A stretch of 64,000 nucleotides of DNA. It comes from Linanthus parryae (lineage: Eukaryota > Streptophyta > Magnoliopsida > Ericales > Polemoniaceae). The notes below the pieces were generated by a model that ran no database searches, was not told the DNA's origin, and saw nothing but the letters and a program-made list of their open reading frames with translations. The stretch is from the NCBI GenBank assembly GCA_023055425.1, contig JALGPY010000005.1:82439495-82503494 (forward strand). The letters are read 5' to 3'. The position numbers and the translations under genes are program-made. This document shows, in pieces, positions 1 to 11,160 of this stretch. The stretch's first letter is position 1. Each line of letters begins with the position of its first letter.

Positions 1-247
1 TGGATATCTAGCCGTCACTTGCGGATGCATTAACCCCTTGTAACGACACACTTATGCCCTATATATAGGAATGTTGGCCTTCCATTGCAACTATCATATC
101 TTTTGCTAATCATCATACTGTCTCTCTCCCAGACATTAGCAAGAGCTTACTCTTTCCCCTACGCCCTTACTCACTCTCTGTGCTTATTCTTATTCTCGAT
201 TACAACTGTACCTTGAGATCTTCCCTAGAAGTATCCTAAAGTACACA
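1..247 (+). mobile_element. 3' part of the 5' LTR of the Tat-type element
   Basis: The stretch carries a TATA-like box (TATATATAGG near 60), a pyrimidine-rich leader, and ends in ACACA just before a primer-binding-site-like sequence. The LTR start lies outside the window. With no second copy to align, the right boundary rests on the CA end and the PBS. Confidence 0.6.
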
Positions 248-249
248 TT

Positions 250-266
250 TGGTGAACCCGATTTGT
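250..266 (+). other. Putative primer binding site
   Basis: TGGTGAACCCGATTTGT starts two bases after the presumed LTR end. It begins with TGG, as expected for pairing with a tRNA CCA end. The tRNA was not identified; it is not the usual initiator-Met form TGGTATCAGAGC. Confidence 0.5.
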
Positions 267-745
267 ACAATACCTTCGAAACTTTCAAGAGCTCTGCAAT
301 CATGTCTCATGAAGCTAACCCTCGTGAAGTCAATAAATCTCCCTCAAGGGAAGAAGTCTCAAGATAGGAGAACCCCCTCAATATCACCACCAACACCAAC
401 GTCCAGACCCAGGCAACTTCTGGGAAAAACCAGTCTTTGGAGATGCCGAACGCCACAATTCAGAGCCAGGCTAGGACTATGCAAGACCAACCTGCCCAGA
501 TAGCGCAAATTATAGAGATTCTTGGAGGAATTGCACAAAATGCCACCCAGGGAGCTTAAGTCCCTCTAGGAGCAACCACGACACCTACACCACATAACTT
601 TGCCCATTCAAACCCATGATCTTCGATCCACCCTCCTCTTCCTCAGGGGCCCACGCCCCAACAACCAAGATTTCCATAAGGGCCTCCTCTCGAGTCTAGT
701 TATCAGCCATAGCATGTATCTACTGGAAATCCACTATCATATCCA

Positions 746-1760
746 TTGGTGCCCTCATATGCGACCAAGGTCCAAGCCAGGTACACACCTCCACCTCCTT
801 ATGATCCTAGCATGCCCTACATACCTGGATTTGCTGCCACACCATCCTCGACCCCAAAAAGAAGCGAACCTGCGAACGTGACCGCCTTGGAGCAATGCTT
901 GGATAGCGCGCCACCAATCCTGCGCCATATCTACCTAATCCCTAACCCTGCTGGGTACAAGGCACCCAAGTGGGAGAAGTTTGACGAAATCAACAGGAAT
1001 GCACAGGAGCATGTGATGCGGTTTTTTGATTTGATGGGCCCGCACATGATCGTCACAAGGCTTCTAATGCGCGAATTCCCGAAGTCTTTGGGAACTGTCG
1101 CGTACAAATGCTACAAGACTTTGGAGGCGGGCTCCATCAAAACCTGGGAGGACATTGTTAAGAAATTTTAGACTAAGTTCTTCCAGGTCTATGAGAAGGT
1201 CACCACAATACATTTGTCGCGCATGCATCAGAAGCACGATGAAGAGGGAGTTGCTTTCATAAAAAAAGTTCAGGATAAAATCGCCAGAATGTGTCGATGA
1301 GGTGCTCGAGAGTGTCCTAGTGGAAATTTGTCTCCAGGGAATGCGAGACGAATACAAAGGTATGCTTAGAATCTACAAATGCCTACCTTCTCCAAGTTAA
1401 TTAACCGTACCAGGAACATTGAGCCCATCGTGGAGAAGCAGAAGAAGAAGTACTCGCATGATCGAGCACCAGCAAGCTCTGGTTTCAAGGTTGGGAGATT
1501 TAGTTACAAGCAAGGATGCGAGGCTGAAGTTAATGCAACCTTGGCTCAAAAGCAACCGGGAGGTCCACCAAAGGAACCACCCCCATTTCCATGTTCGATC
1601 CGGAAAATCACAGGCCTATGCAAGCAGTGGAGGAAAGATGGGGTCCTCCCTGCATTGGAGCATAAACCAAGTGGAGAGCAGCTGCGAGATCCAGAATGGT
1701 GTGAGTGTCATGGTCAAGTCATGCACCCAAAAAAAGACAACAGGAAGTTGAGGTAGTTAG
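746..1760 (+). pseudogene. gag of the Tat-type element, broken
   Basis: The nucleocapsid/capsid precursor of the retroelement. The first open part ends in a typical Tat gag stretch (residues IPNPAGYKAPKWEKFDEIN, then RFFDLMGPH, REFPKSLGTVAYKCY and WEDIVKKF). It stops at 1171, and the same protein continues past the stop (TKFFQVYE) and again in another frame from about 1379 (FSKLINRTRNIEP). At least two stops and one frame change separate the parts. No clear CCHC knuckle was found. Bases 267-745 hold the 5' leader and a degraded proline-rich N-terminal part without a clean frame. Confidence 0.7.
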
Positions 1761-2008
1761 TGGATAGGAAGATAAAGGAAGGTCAGTTGTCATTGATGAG
1801 CCAACCAAAGATGTGCGCAACAATCCATTGCCATCCCACTCACAGCGGTAGCCAAAAGGGAAAGAAGTGGCAAAGATCTCGATCTGAGATTACGAAGAAA
1901 CAGCAGATAAAGACGTTCCATTTGTGGCTGAGATCCGCGAAGAGGAAGATTACGCCATTGATACGGAAGACTCTCGAGCCGCACGCTCGAATGGCTTGGT
2001 AATGTCCT

Positions 2009-2449
2009 TTGCGGAATCGGATAAGAAGACGGACAAACCACCAAAGACCACTGTATGTAACTGCGGTAGTCAATGGTTTTGAGTTCAAGAGAGCCTTCGT
2101 CGACGGAGGAGCAGCAGTGAATGTGATACCACTCAACACCCTTGAGTTGGCTGGTATCCCAAAGAGCAAGATTGTCACGCGGCCGTCGCCTCTGATGGGC
2201 TTTGGGATCCATTCGAGGATGACTGTTGGATGGATTCGCCTGGGGATCCAGATTGGAAAAATCAAGTGCTCTGCCAAGTTCCATGTGATCAATGCAAACA
2301 CCACCTACCACATGATAATTGGGCGCGCATGGATTCATCATTTTGATGCTGTGCCGTCTACGGCACACCAGATGATGAAGGAAATTTGGAAAGATAGGGT
2401 TGTAGACATACCAGCCTCAGTAAATCCGTTCAATCTGAACGAAGCATAG
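2009..2449 (+). pseudogene. Retropepsin domain of the Tat-type element
   Basis: The aspartic protease that would mature the Gag-Pol polyprotein. An open frame of 146 codons contains the active-site strand FVDGGAAVNV, where D-G-G replaces the usual D-S/T-G, followed by NTLELAGIP and a C-terminal HMIIGRAWIH that matches the I-I/L-G-R flap-side motif. The frame is bounded by stops and joins neither gag nor RT. Bases 2450-2978 are a degraded linker (acidic, Lys/Glu-rich in broken frames) between protease and RT with no recognisable domain. Confidence 0.7.
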
Positions 2450-2978
2450 ACAGAAGCAGTTTGGTTTACCATAATGGGGGATGAGGAGAGGCCAAGGCCT
2501 TTCAAACCAACTCCCTTGCCCAAATGGGAAGACATTAAAGACTAGTCGACGGCGGGAGTAATGGTGATGAGAGAACCAAAGAAGAAGCAGCCTCCATAGG
2601 AAGTGGTGTCGAAGGTGGCATACTAGAAGAAGAATGTCTACACACTCAAAAGAATCGTCAAGCATGACGATGAAGGCAAGGAGGTGAACAGTTTCTATGC
2701 AAATGGGAAGAAATGATATCGCATCTGAAGGTTCGCGGGGCCATCTTCGACCCCACCTATCGAGGATGTCCATGGGCAAATCAATAAGTTAGCAGAGAAA
2801 GTGCCAGAAGAAGACACGATAGAGACACCAATAGAGAAGCTGAAGGAGGCACCTGAGTGCATGGCAGACAAACCAAAGCCGCAAAAACAAGAATTGAAGG
2901 AGGTGTTCTTGAGCCCAATAGAAGAAGAGAAAATATAAGTATTCTTGAGCGCGAATCTTGATGCAGAAGAAGAGCAGG

Positions 2979-4140
2979 GTCTTCTGAAGCTGCTTACGGA
3001 ATACAAAAATGTGTTCGCGTGGGAATATGACGAATGCCCGGTTTTGATACGGAGGTCACTATGCACAGGTTGGATGTCATTCCAGGGACCAAGCCAATAA
3101 AGGAAAGCACGAAAAGTTTTCGGACGGAGATCAACATGAGGATAAAAGAGGAAATAGTAAAGCTGCTAAATGCGAAGTTTATCAAGCCTGAACACCATCC
3201 CACTTGGCTTGCCAACATCGTACCAGTTCTGAAGAAGAATGGGCAGCTTCGAATCTGTGTTGACTTGGGGGACTTGAATCGATTTTTCCCAAAGGATGAC
3301 TTCCCGTTTCCCAACATAGGTCTCTTGATTGCAGGCCACTAGATGTTCAGCTTCATGGACGGGTTTAGCGGCTACAATCAAATCAAGATGGACCCCGAAG
3401 ACGCGAAGAAGCCTGCCTTCATCACGCATGTGGGAGTGTTTCACTACACAGTCATGCCCTTTGGCTTGAAGATTGCTGGTGTGACTTATAAGCGCGTGAT
3501 GATGGAACTGTTTCATGACACGATGCATCAAGAAGTCGAGTTCTACATTGAAGCCTTAGTTATCAAGTCAAAGCAGAAGGAGGATCATCTGAAAGATTTA
3601 AAGAAAGTTTTGAGAGATGCAGGAGATTCCAGCTGAAGATGAATCCCATGAAGTGTGCATTTGGAGTAACTTCAGGAAAGTTTTTAGGATGCGTGATCCA
3701 TCGACATGGAATCGAGCCGGATCCTGCGAAGGTTTCATCTATCACCAGCCTGCCTGCACCTAAAACTCAAAGCGCACTGAAGACATTCTTGGAAAAGCTC
3801 TCATATTTATGAAGGTTCATACCAGCAATTGCAGAGTTGACATTTTGCTTTAGAAATTTGCTCAAGAAGAATGCGACGTATCTCTGGACATAAGGTCATC
3901 AGACCATGTTTGAGAAGCTGAAAGAATTGCTGACATCTCCACGAGTTATGATCGCGCCTCAACTAGGATCGCCTCTGCTCCTGTACCTTACTTCGACGAA
4001 GAAATCCATTGGAGCATAGCTTGCCTAGGAGTTTGAAGGCCAAGAAAGACCCATCAACTACATATCGCGCGTAGTGCAATCTGCTGAATCTAGGTACGGA
4101 CATCGAACGACATTGACTTGCCTTATTTTCGTCATTCAAA
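2979..4140 (+). pseudogene. Reverse transcriptase and first RNase H of the Tat-type element
   Basis: The RT copies element RNA to DNA. Visible blocks in order are the entry block (EYKNVFAW), IKEEIVKLLNAKFIKP, the primer-grip region (VLKKNGQLRICVDLGDLN), the first catalytic Asp block (FSFMDGFSGYNQIKMD) and MPFGLKIAGVTYKR. The YVDD box is replaced by Y-I-E-A (about 3544-3555), so two catalytic aspartates are lost. A stop at 3340 separates two halves and a frameshift near 3636 moves the connection domain (MKCAFGVTSGKFLGC) into another frame. The following RNase H is only traceable in scraps with multiple stops to about 4140. Bases 4141-4384 are further degraded sequence of the same region. Confidence 0.8.
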
Positions 4141-4384
4141 AGTTAAACACTACTTTGTCTCCCACAAAGTAGTTAAAATAACTAAGAGTGATCCTATTCG
4201 GTAAGTGTTGGGGCATTCTGCTCCTTGCGGGAGATTGGCAAAGTGGTACATGAACATTCACAAAAACGACATCACATGCGCGCGTCCGAAGGCCATCAAG
4301 TCTCAAGCAGTGGCATATTTGCTAGCATAGTTCCTGGAAAAAAATTACGAGCCCATGACTTAGGAGTTACTTGAAGGACCAAAA

Positions 4385-5170
4385 GTGTGCTCGATAGAAT
4401 CACCTTATTGGAAATTGCATTTCGACGGATCATCGACAAGAGACGGAGGAGGAACTGGAATTTTCCTCACTAAACCAAATGGGGAGTTCATTCAGATGTC
4501 AAGTAAGCTGGACTTCGCGGTAACCAACAATGAGGCCGAGTATGAAGCCTTAATTGCAGGTCTTCTCGCGGCCAAGGCTTTAGAAGTTCAGAATTTGGTC
4601 GTGATGGGGGACTCCAAACTAATTGTGAAGCAATCTTAAGGCGAATATGGGTTGAAAAAGATCAACTTGTTAACTTACAAATCAATTGTGAAAAAGTTGG
4701 TCCATAAATGTAGTGCATTCAAGTATGAGCATAATCCCAGGTCTGATAATCGACATGCTGATGCATTAGCTACTCTGGGATCGAAGATCAGTACATACAA
4801 GTGTCCGGCAAAAAATTTGATTGAGGTCAAGGCTGCCCCTTCTTTGCTTAAAGATTTATGCGAAGATGGTTTCATTGAAGATGAAGACTGGAGGAAGCCT
4901 GTTAGGCGCGTGATAGCTGAGGGTACAAGCAAGGAAAGTTGGGTATCCACCAAAGGGTTCCGCATACACAACAACTTGCTTTACTACAAAGGACTTGGAG
5001 GGGTCCTGATGCGATGCGTTGCAGAAGAGGAAGGTCGAGCTATGCTAGAAAAGATCCATGAAAGCTCTTGCGGAGAAAATGAGGTCTCAATCTACAGAAA
5101 AGCTCAGAGCTATGGGATTTGTTGGCCTCAAATTCATGCTATGTTGCAATCCTACAAGGAAACTGCGTGA
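4385..5170 (+). pseudogene. Second (archaeal-type) RNase H of the Tat-type element
   Basis: The additional RNase H typical of Tat elements. It begins WKLHFDGSSTRDGGG (first Asp) and continues with NNEAEYEALIAGLLAA (Glu) and VVMGDSKLIVKQS (Asp). A stop at about 4637 follows, where the family continues with QGEY. The frame resumes and ends the domain with HNPRSDNRHADALATLGS (final Asp). All four acidic positions appear present. A C-terminal stretch to 5170 leads into the integrase linker (ISWPQ-like region). One nonsense change is the main lesion. Confidence 0.75.
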
Positions 5171-5317
5171 GGTGTGCGTTAGTGAAGGATTCTTTCAAAA
5201 TTTCTACAATTAACGACTATGTCGACTGGAGAAAAACCTCTATTTGACTATTTTCTAGATGAAATTCTACCGAACGATAAGAAGGAGGATAACAAGCTCA
5301 AGAAGAAAACCTGATAT

Positions 5318-6440
5318 GTGATGGAGGAGAACCTGCTATGGCGGAAAGGACGTGAGGGGAATCTAGTTAGAAGCTTACACGAACCAGAAATACAAGAAGT
5401 CATGGATTTATCTCATCAAGTGGAGCATCAAGGAGGCGCAAAACTTTGCAGACAACTTTTGACAGTTGGCTACTTTTGGCCAACTATGGAGGCTGACTGT
5501 CGCGCGAAGGTCAAGCGGTGTCAACAATGCCAATTCAACGACAACTTAGTTCATGCTCGTGCAGTTGACTTGCACGCCTTGGGAACTCCTTGGCCATTTC
5601 ACACATGGTCACTGGACCTCGTTGGTCCTATTCGTCCGGCATCGCATGGAAACCAGTTCATTCTAACTGGAACCAAGCAATTAACCAAGTGGGTTGAAGC
5701 AATCCCCCTCAAAACAGCGAATGCACTGGAAGTTGTCAAATTTATCCGGGAGAACATCATTTGTCGGTCTGGAATTCTTTATACAATCCTGTCTGATAAT
5801 GGTACTCCCTTTGTCAATCGCCAAGTTTCCTCGAAGTTGATGTAGTATAATGTGAGGAAGGTATGCTCGATGCCCTAGTATCCAAAAGGGAATGGGAAAG
5901 CAGAGGCTACAAATAAGACGTTGTTGAGGATTCTAAGTAAGATGGTCGCAAATGATCATAAGAAGTGGGCAGATTCTCTAAACCTAGCATTGTGGGCTTA
6001 TCACACCTCACCAAGAACCCCTACGGGAGACTCTCCTTTTTTGCTTTGCTATGGAACTGAAGTAGTCATCCCTACTGAGGTCAAGGTTAATTCAGCAAGG
6101 TTAGCCTTTAGTGCCTTATATGAAAATCAACACGATCACGACCTCATTTTACTCGCGGAGAAACTCGAGCAGGCCTAGAGAACGAATACAAAGTATAAGG
6201 AAAGGATCTCTTGAGCATACAAAAAGACTGTTCAGCTTCGAGATTTTGCTGTTGGAGATTTAGTTCTGTGAGCTTCTGACATTGCATGCGTGAAGCGGCT
6301 CACCCCAAGTTTCCTGCCAACTGGGAAGGTCCATTTGAGGTAAAAAGAAGTCTTTGATAGTGGATATTGCACAATCTTGAGATGTCATGGGACGACCACA
6401 AACACAGTACAGTTAACATGAGATGGATCGAAAAGTATTA
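5318..6440 (+). pseudogene. Integrase of the Tat-type element
   Basis: The enzyme that would insert the cDNA. The zinc-binding H-H-C-C module is visible as HQVEHQG followed by CQQC. The DDE core is visible as SLDLVGP (Asp), ILSDNGTPFV (Asp) and, after two stops near 5843-5880, PKGNGKAEA (Glu). The C-terminal part includes LWAYHTSPRTPTGDSPF and YGTEVVIPTE. It then breaks at 6178 and fades in other frames (FLPTNWEGPFEV-like remains near 6310). No chromodomain follows, as expected for Tat. Confidence 0.8.
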
Positions 6441-6603
6441 TCCCTAGAAATTTTATGCTTTTAATGCTGTATTTGATGATTTTCTCCCATATGAGGATTC
6501 CACTTTAATGATAATGACTCTCCCATATGTGAGATCACTTAGCAATTCCGCATGTGTTATTTAATTATGTCGCTAATGTACATTTGATTGCATCCTCCTA
6601 CAT

Positions 6604-7200
6604 AATAATCCTATCTATCTAGATAGATAAAATTAGGCCTATCTGTCTAGATAGCAGCAAAACGCGAAACATAAGCCTATCTGTTTAGATAGCAGCGAAA
6701 ATCCAATATAAGCCTATCTGTTTAGATAGCAGTGGAATTCAAAAATAAGCCTATCTCTCTAGATAGAACCAATACCCAAATTTAACACACCCTAATGTTT
6801 AGATAGCAGCAAAATTTAAGCCTATCTGTTTAGATAGCAGCGATACGCGAACCGAAGCCTATCTTTTTAAGATAGCAACACCTATAAGTCTCTCATTAGA
6901 CAGCACCTACGCGCAAGTACATGCTTATCTATTTAGATAAGCAATTGTTCTCGATCCAAAAGCCTATCTACCCAGATAGTACCAATGCGCGAGTTTAAGT
7001 CTACCTATTTAGACAACATTACTTGCCAAAGATCTCATTAGATAATACCAGCATGCGCGCCCAAACCTATCTGTTTAGACAGGAATCATTTGGAACAAGG
7101 CTATCTCTTTAGATAGCAACGATACACGATTGAAAACCTATCTCACTCAACGACAATATTTAAAGATATGACTTTAGACATACAAGCTTATCTAGCCGAG
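6604..7200. repeat. Degenerate palindrome-bearing minisatellite in the Tat 3' region
   Basis: About 15-17 units spaced roughly 30-45 bases apart, each centred on CCTATCTGTTTAGATAGC or a variant. CTATCT and AGATAG form a 6-bp stem around a GTTT or TTTT loop. Units are joined by A-rich linkers, often with a GCG element. Decay increases towards 7200. Tandem repeats in the 3' UTR of Tat/Ogre elements are known as a source of satellites. Bases 7201-7340 hold no gene. Confidence 0.85.
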
Positions 7201-7465
7201 AAAGCAAAAATGATGCTCGATATGTGCAAAGCCAAAGTGGGTGCTTTTCATAAGCAAAATCCAAACACATGTTTTCATTACAAATATCTAAACCGCAAAA
7301 GCTTGAACTAATGTTCAAATTACATAATTAAAATCTTGACAGTTACATATAATGCTACTAATCTTCAAGGAAACCCTTGAGAAGAGAGTCTTGAGCTGCC
7401 AATTTTATGGAGTTTTGAGCCCACTCATCCAACCACTGCTTATGGTTCTGGTGCTCCTTGCTTTC

Positions 7466-8720
7466 TTAAGTATACTGCTGGATAGCCTTTTCAATTGCCT
7501 CCTTTTGAGCTCGAAGTTTGGCTTTCTCCAGGTTATAATTCATATAGCCAAACTTCAGTTTCACAGAGTTGTTGATCTTCTGGATGCCATGAGCACTTGT
7601 CAAGAAACACCGAGCATTTGAAAGAGAGGTGCTTGCTGGAGTTGTTCTGTATATTTTCTCCAGTAGGTATGTTATCTCAGTGAAAAGATCTCCTCTGTCC
7701 TTAGGGGCTATTTCCAAGATTCTTGTGAATGTCTTCGGGTACGCAAGGCGAATCCTCTTGAGCCACTCCAAAGAAGGTTGGTTTATACCTACAATTTCAA
7801 AATAAGAATGAATCGTTTAAATACAAGATAAAATTATGTGCCTTGTAATAATTGCATGCTCAAAATTAGTCTTACCGGTCCCTCGACTATCTGTCGAAGT
7901 GAGGGAATTGGAATCGTCACTATTTGATCACCAGAGGACGATGCTTCAGCCATCCTCTGATCTGCGACGGTCTCAAGCGCAAAATATTCATCAGGGATAA
8001 AATAGCTCCTTCAACCTCAGCTGCTTCGACAGCTTGTGTCACCCATGCCGCCCAGGGATTATGTGAAAAGATTGTTTCTAAGTTCAGAACGGGTGCTTGT
8101 TTTAATCATGAGATTCCCCTCTCATCATTCCAGAATTAGAGAAGTCCGCACCCTGATTCCTTTCACCAACACTTTCACCTTCAGATGCAGCCACAGGAGT
8201 GTTCACTCTTGGGGGCGCATTTTGAGGAGGCTCACTTGTGGATTCTGGAAATTCTTGCACGTTTTCAGGTGCAACATTGAGTTGTGTCCCATGAACCACA
8301 ACATCGTCAGTGTCTAGTGCTTCGGACGGCTGGACATTTTCCATGCTTTGATCAGGCGCGCCAGTAGCACCGTTCGACCCATGCTCATTCCCCCCACCAC
8401 TTGGTGGCACATCGTTTTGAGACGTGACATTTAGTTGGGGTTCATGAGTAGAAGAAGCCATTTTTGGATGAGCATCAGCTTGCTCAGTTTCTCCTGGAAT
8501 GATCTCTGCTGGCAAGACAGCTGCATGAGCGACACTCGACGGAATCTCAGAAGTAGCAGTTGTTCCCTTTTGAGTTTCAGCTTGCTCGATATTTTTATTA
8601 GGGGCATTAACTCTCTGAGAGGTCTCACGAGCAATACGCGAATCAAATTCTGGAGGCGAAGTGATTACCTCATTTTGAACTACGTTTTGAACAACATTTT
8701 CAACACTTCGCTCTTGCTAT
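7466..8720 (-). CDS. C-terminal exons of the antisense gene
   Basis: A low-complexity Pro/Glu/Asn/Ser-rich block (8720-8102, for example PSGGGNEHGSNGATGAP and PENVQEFPESTSEPPQN) is followed by a short block (about 8030-7879, EYFALETVADQRMAEASSSG) that ends at a GTAAGAC donor. The last block (7796-7466) is an ordinary mixed sequence (MEWLKRIRLAYPKTFTRILE, then a Lys/Glu helix KAKLRAQKEAIEKAIQQYT) ending at a stop. The acidic, disordered middle and the helical end suggest a binding rather than catalytic role, but no family was recognised. Confidence 0.4.
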
Positions 8721-9195
8721 TGCCGGAGGTTCTCCTCTTACTCTCGATATTTCTCAATAATGAGTTCGATACGCTCATTTTTTATGTTGGCTTCGCGAAC
8801 GGATTCAGGTACGCAAATTGCCGCTAGAGGCGCCTGCCTAGCTCGATCTTCCATTACCACATCTTCAATTGGAGTCTTGCGGATGGTCTCAGTAACACGA
8901 ACCACAACACTTCAAAGCCTACGAGCTTTTTTCAAAACCAATGGCTCCACCGGCTCTGCCGAAATTCAAAATTCTACTTTTTAGCCTAAGTTCAGGAATT
9001 CATGCTACCAAAACTTAAAAGAGCTTATGGTGATAAGACCTCCACGATCATACGGGATTGCATCTCCATATTCACATGGGATATCTGCGTAAGTATTATG
9101 TTGCAGATTATCATCGACTCCTTTTAATATTTCATGACCTGGTTATGCACGAAGTTTGTTATCATTATTATTTAAAAAACGATGATATAGCAATC

Positions 9196-9960
9196 CTAAG
9201 AGAAATGTTTACCTGACGCTTCCCTGCATTGGTTTACTAACCAAGGAAGAATGTCTCTCTTAGATAGCCCACAATTTACAGCTTCAAAGATAAGCTCTTG
9301 ATGAGATAAGGCAAATAGGTATATAGTACCTTCCTCTTCTTCGTCGCCAACAATCTCTTGGAAATCTTGCTGGGCGCGCTCCATCTGACCAACGACAGAT
9401 TGCGAATGCCGTGCTTGTTATTCAAGACTCTTCTTCATAGCCCGCTGGATATCGCGCTCCTCCCGCAGCTTCGCTTCTCTTTCTTGCTGTTGGGCCATGG
9501 ATAAAGATTCTGCCATCACCCCTTCTTTAGTAAGGCCTTCCAGCTCTTGAACTGAGCCCTCACTATCTGAAACATAGACGAATATGGGTTATGACAACAA
9601 CTCTCACTATAATCATAGCTAAAAGTGCGATTTGGGTACTTTCTCTTGCGGAAAAAGAGGTGTCTGGATTAAGTTCCACGAAGTACTCAATGTTGCTTTG
9701 CCGCGCGGTTGTCCCTTTCTTCGCAGCTGAAGGCCGATCTTGAATTCTTTCTATGGGTGCCACATTTTCCTTGGGAGCAGGGTCGCCTCTTGGACGTTTT
9801 AACTGTCGGATCACTAACAGGGCAGGCTCGTTTGAAGCTTTCTTCTTCTTGGAATGCTTGATGAATGGGGAAAGAAAGGTTTCAAGCGCGTTTGAGACCA
9901 GGTCTTGGACTTCTTGATCTACCCTCATTTCTGTGGTGATAGGGACGCCAGGTTTTTCTT
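9196..9960 (-). CDS. Middle exons of the antisense gene, charged and coiled-coil-like
   Basis: Two blocks. The first (about 9960-9640) carries lysine-rich and basic stretches (KHSKKKKASNEP, RQLKRPRGDPAPKEN) and could include a nuclear localisation signal. The second (about 9572-9212) reads DSEGSVQELEGLTKEGVMAE, then a Gln/Glu/Arg-rich helix (MAQQQEREAKLREERDIQRA) and QQDFQEIVGDEEEEGT, with one stop in between. It ends at a CAG|GTAAAC donor-like site. No enzymatic motif is visible. The helix looks like a short coiled coil. Confidence 0.4.
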
Positions 9961-10013
9961 CAAGCGCAGCTGGTCAACAAAGTATGTGCTGCGATCCCCA
10001 GATGCGAATCGCC

Positions 10014-10607
10014 TCAAAAGGCACTGCCATGAAAGGGCGTGTTAGACGTCACATTATTTATTACGCTAAGAAAAATAAAAGGAAATTCTAAAGCATACCT
10101 AGTTAAATTCATATGCATATTTCTCCTCGCGTTGAAGGAATTCTGCCGAACTACAGCAATCTTCTCTTGAAGAATCGAATCAGCACACAAGTGATGGTCT
10201 TTATCCAATAAGGAATAAAAACCATACTGTGTCGTGTCCGGAGAGCAGGACGACTTGAATGGGTAATCTATTATCACAATCGCGGGAGCCTTGCTTGGCT
10301 GGAGCTGAGCTCGAGACCTCTCAAGCAGGCAGATCTGTGCATTCCATAAAGACGCCCAATTTGGAGTACATTCCCCTCGCCTTTCCCTGGAAGGTTGAGT
10401 CAAAGGGAGCTTAGCAATCAACAAACTATTGATGTTTCCGTATAGAAACCCATTGTAGCAACCCTTGGTGATCGAATCGGACCACATAGGTGGCACGACG
10501 AAGGGTAAACCTAGTTGGGAGCTCACTCGAATCGGATTGTAATGATCCGTTATGGGTTCATAACTCGAGGTTTCTGGATTGGCCACGTACTCAAGAAGGG
10601 CAGGCAA
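10014..10607 (-). CDS. N-terminal exon of the antisense gene, plant-mobile-domain-like
   Basis: An open frame of about 197 codons that probably begins further upstream, since the frame stays open before the first Met (residues RRGYLPALLEY). The stretch DHYNPIRVSSQLGLP resembles the Y-x-P-x-R-V-x-x-Q-F/L-G signature near the end of plant mobile domains, an aminotransferase-like fold found in MAIN/MAIL proteins and in transposon-encoded relatives. Downstream are a Trp/Cys-containing region (APAIVIIDYPFKSS) and KIAVVRQNSFNARRNMHMNLTR, ending at the first putative donor. The domain call rests on one motif and the fit with the known biology of antisense frames, so confidence is moderate. Confidence 0.45.
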   Translation of the reverse strand: MPALLEYVANPETSSYEPITDHYNPIRVSSQLGLPFVVPPMWSDSITKGCYNGFLYGNINSLLIAKLPLTQPSRERRGECTPNWASLWNAQICLLERSRAQLQPSKAPAIVIIDYPFKSSCSPDTTQYGFYSLLDKDHHLCADSILQEKIAVVRQNSFNARRNMHMNLTRYALEFPFIFLSVINNVTSNTPFHGSAF

Positions 10608-10740
10608 GTATCCTCTCCTGCACCAATTGACTTCTCAAATGTCTCAATGGGACCCCTGTTTTTTTCAAATCGCTTCCGCATTGATTCATTTTTATTTCGT
10701 TTCTCATTTCAAAAGTTTTATTTTTAATATTCATCCCACT

Positions 10741-11160
10741 TGATACGGAAAGAAGGCCCCATCGGCCAATTATAACCCTTATCCCATCACTAAACGGGGT
10801 CGGGGAAACGAGGTCGTGACAGGGTTGCCGGAGGTTATGGCGATGATGATGATAAGAGGAGGTGGCGGTTGGTATGGCGCGTAAAATTTTACCTGAAAAA
10901 ATGTGTTCGTTTGAGTAGAGTTTTTAGAAAGTATATTGGGTTTTGGGTTGGTGAGTTAATTTTAGGTTTCTTTTTTAATCAACCCATATAATTTTAGCAG
11001 TTTATTCAGCCCAATATATGCAACTTTGCTTCATGGAATCGAAGCGTAGAGTTTATACCTACCATCATCTCTAATCCTATCATTTAAAAGGATTTTAAAA
11101 CGCATGTATTTTAAATATTCTTCATCCAAAATAAAGAGATGAAAGGGAGCGAATGATTGA
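10741..11160. other. No gene recognised between Tat and copia elements
   Basis: A short GC-rich stretch (about 10790-10890) is followed by AT-rich sequence. I see no frame, RNA gene or repeat boundary. The rightmost part (11100-11160) may be the R-U5 end of the adjacent copia LTR, because a TATA box lies just inside the LTR and transcription would start here. Confidence 0.4.

Larger units (their letters stand above)
1..10740 (+). mobile_element. Decayed Tat-type Ty3/gypsy retrotransposon
   Basis: The parts come in the order LTR end, PBS, gag, protease, RT/RNase H, a second archaeal-type RNase H, integrase, a tandem-repeat 3' region and an antisense gene cluster. A second RNase H, a repeat-bearing 3' UTR and antisense extra frames are known traits of the Tat lineage (Retand/Ogre group). 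The pol is broken by many stops and several frameshifts, so the copy is dead. The 5' LTR is cut by the window edge. I found no 3' LTR: nothing before 11160 repeats the sequence of bases 1-247, so the right boundary at about 10740 is only where the antisense frame fades. Lineage confident, right end uncertain. Confidence 0.8.
7340..10740 (-). pseudogene. Antisense, apparently spliced gene downstream of Tat pol
   Basis: A run of open frames on the strand opposite the retroelement, read from about 10740 down to 7466. Splice-like junctions lie between them: a donor AG|GTATGC at 10098 with an acceptor GGCAG at 10024; an acceptor TGTTTCAG near 9572; a donor CAG|GTAAAC near 9212; a donor GTAAGAC near 7878 paired with an acceptor ATTGTAG near 7797. 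The N-terminal part resembles plant mobile domain proteins; the middle and C-terminal parts are charged and low-complexity. Several stops and at least one frame conflict (after the first intron) suggest decay. Tat elements are known to carry antisense extra frames; the multi-intron layout is my inference. It could instead be a captured host gene. Confidence 0.5.

Noticed and set aside
6604..7200. Regularly spaced palindromic repeats like a CRISPR array
   Set aside because: Units are degenerate, spacing varies, spacers are related to each other, and the setting is a plant retrotransposon 3' region.
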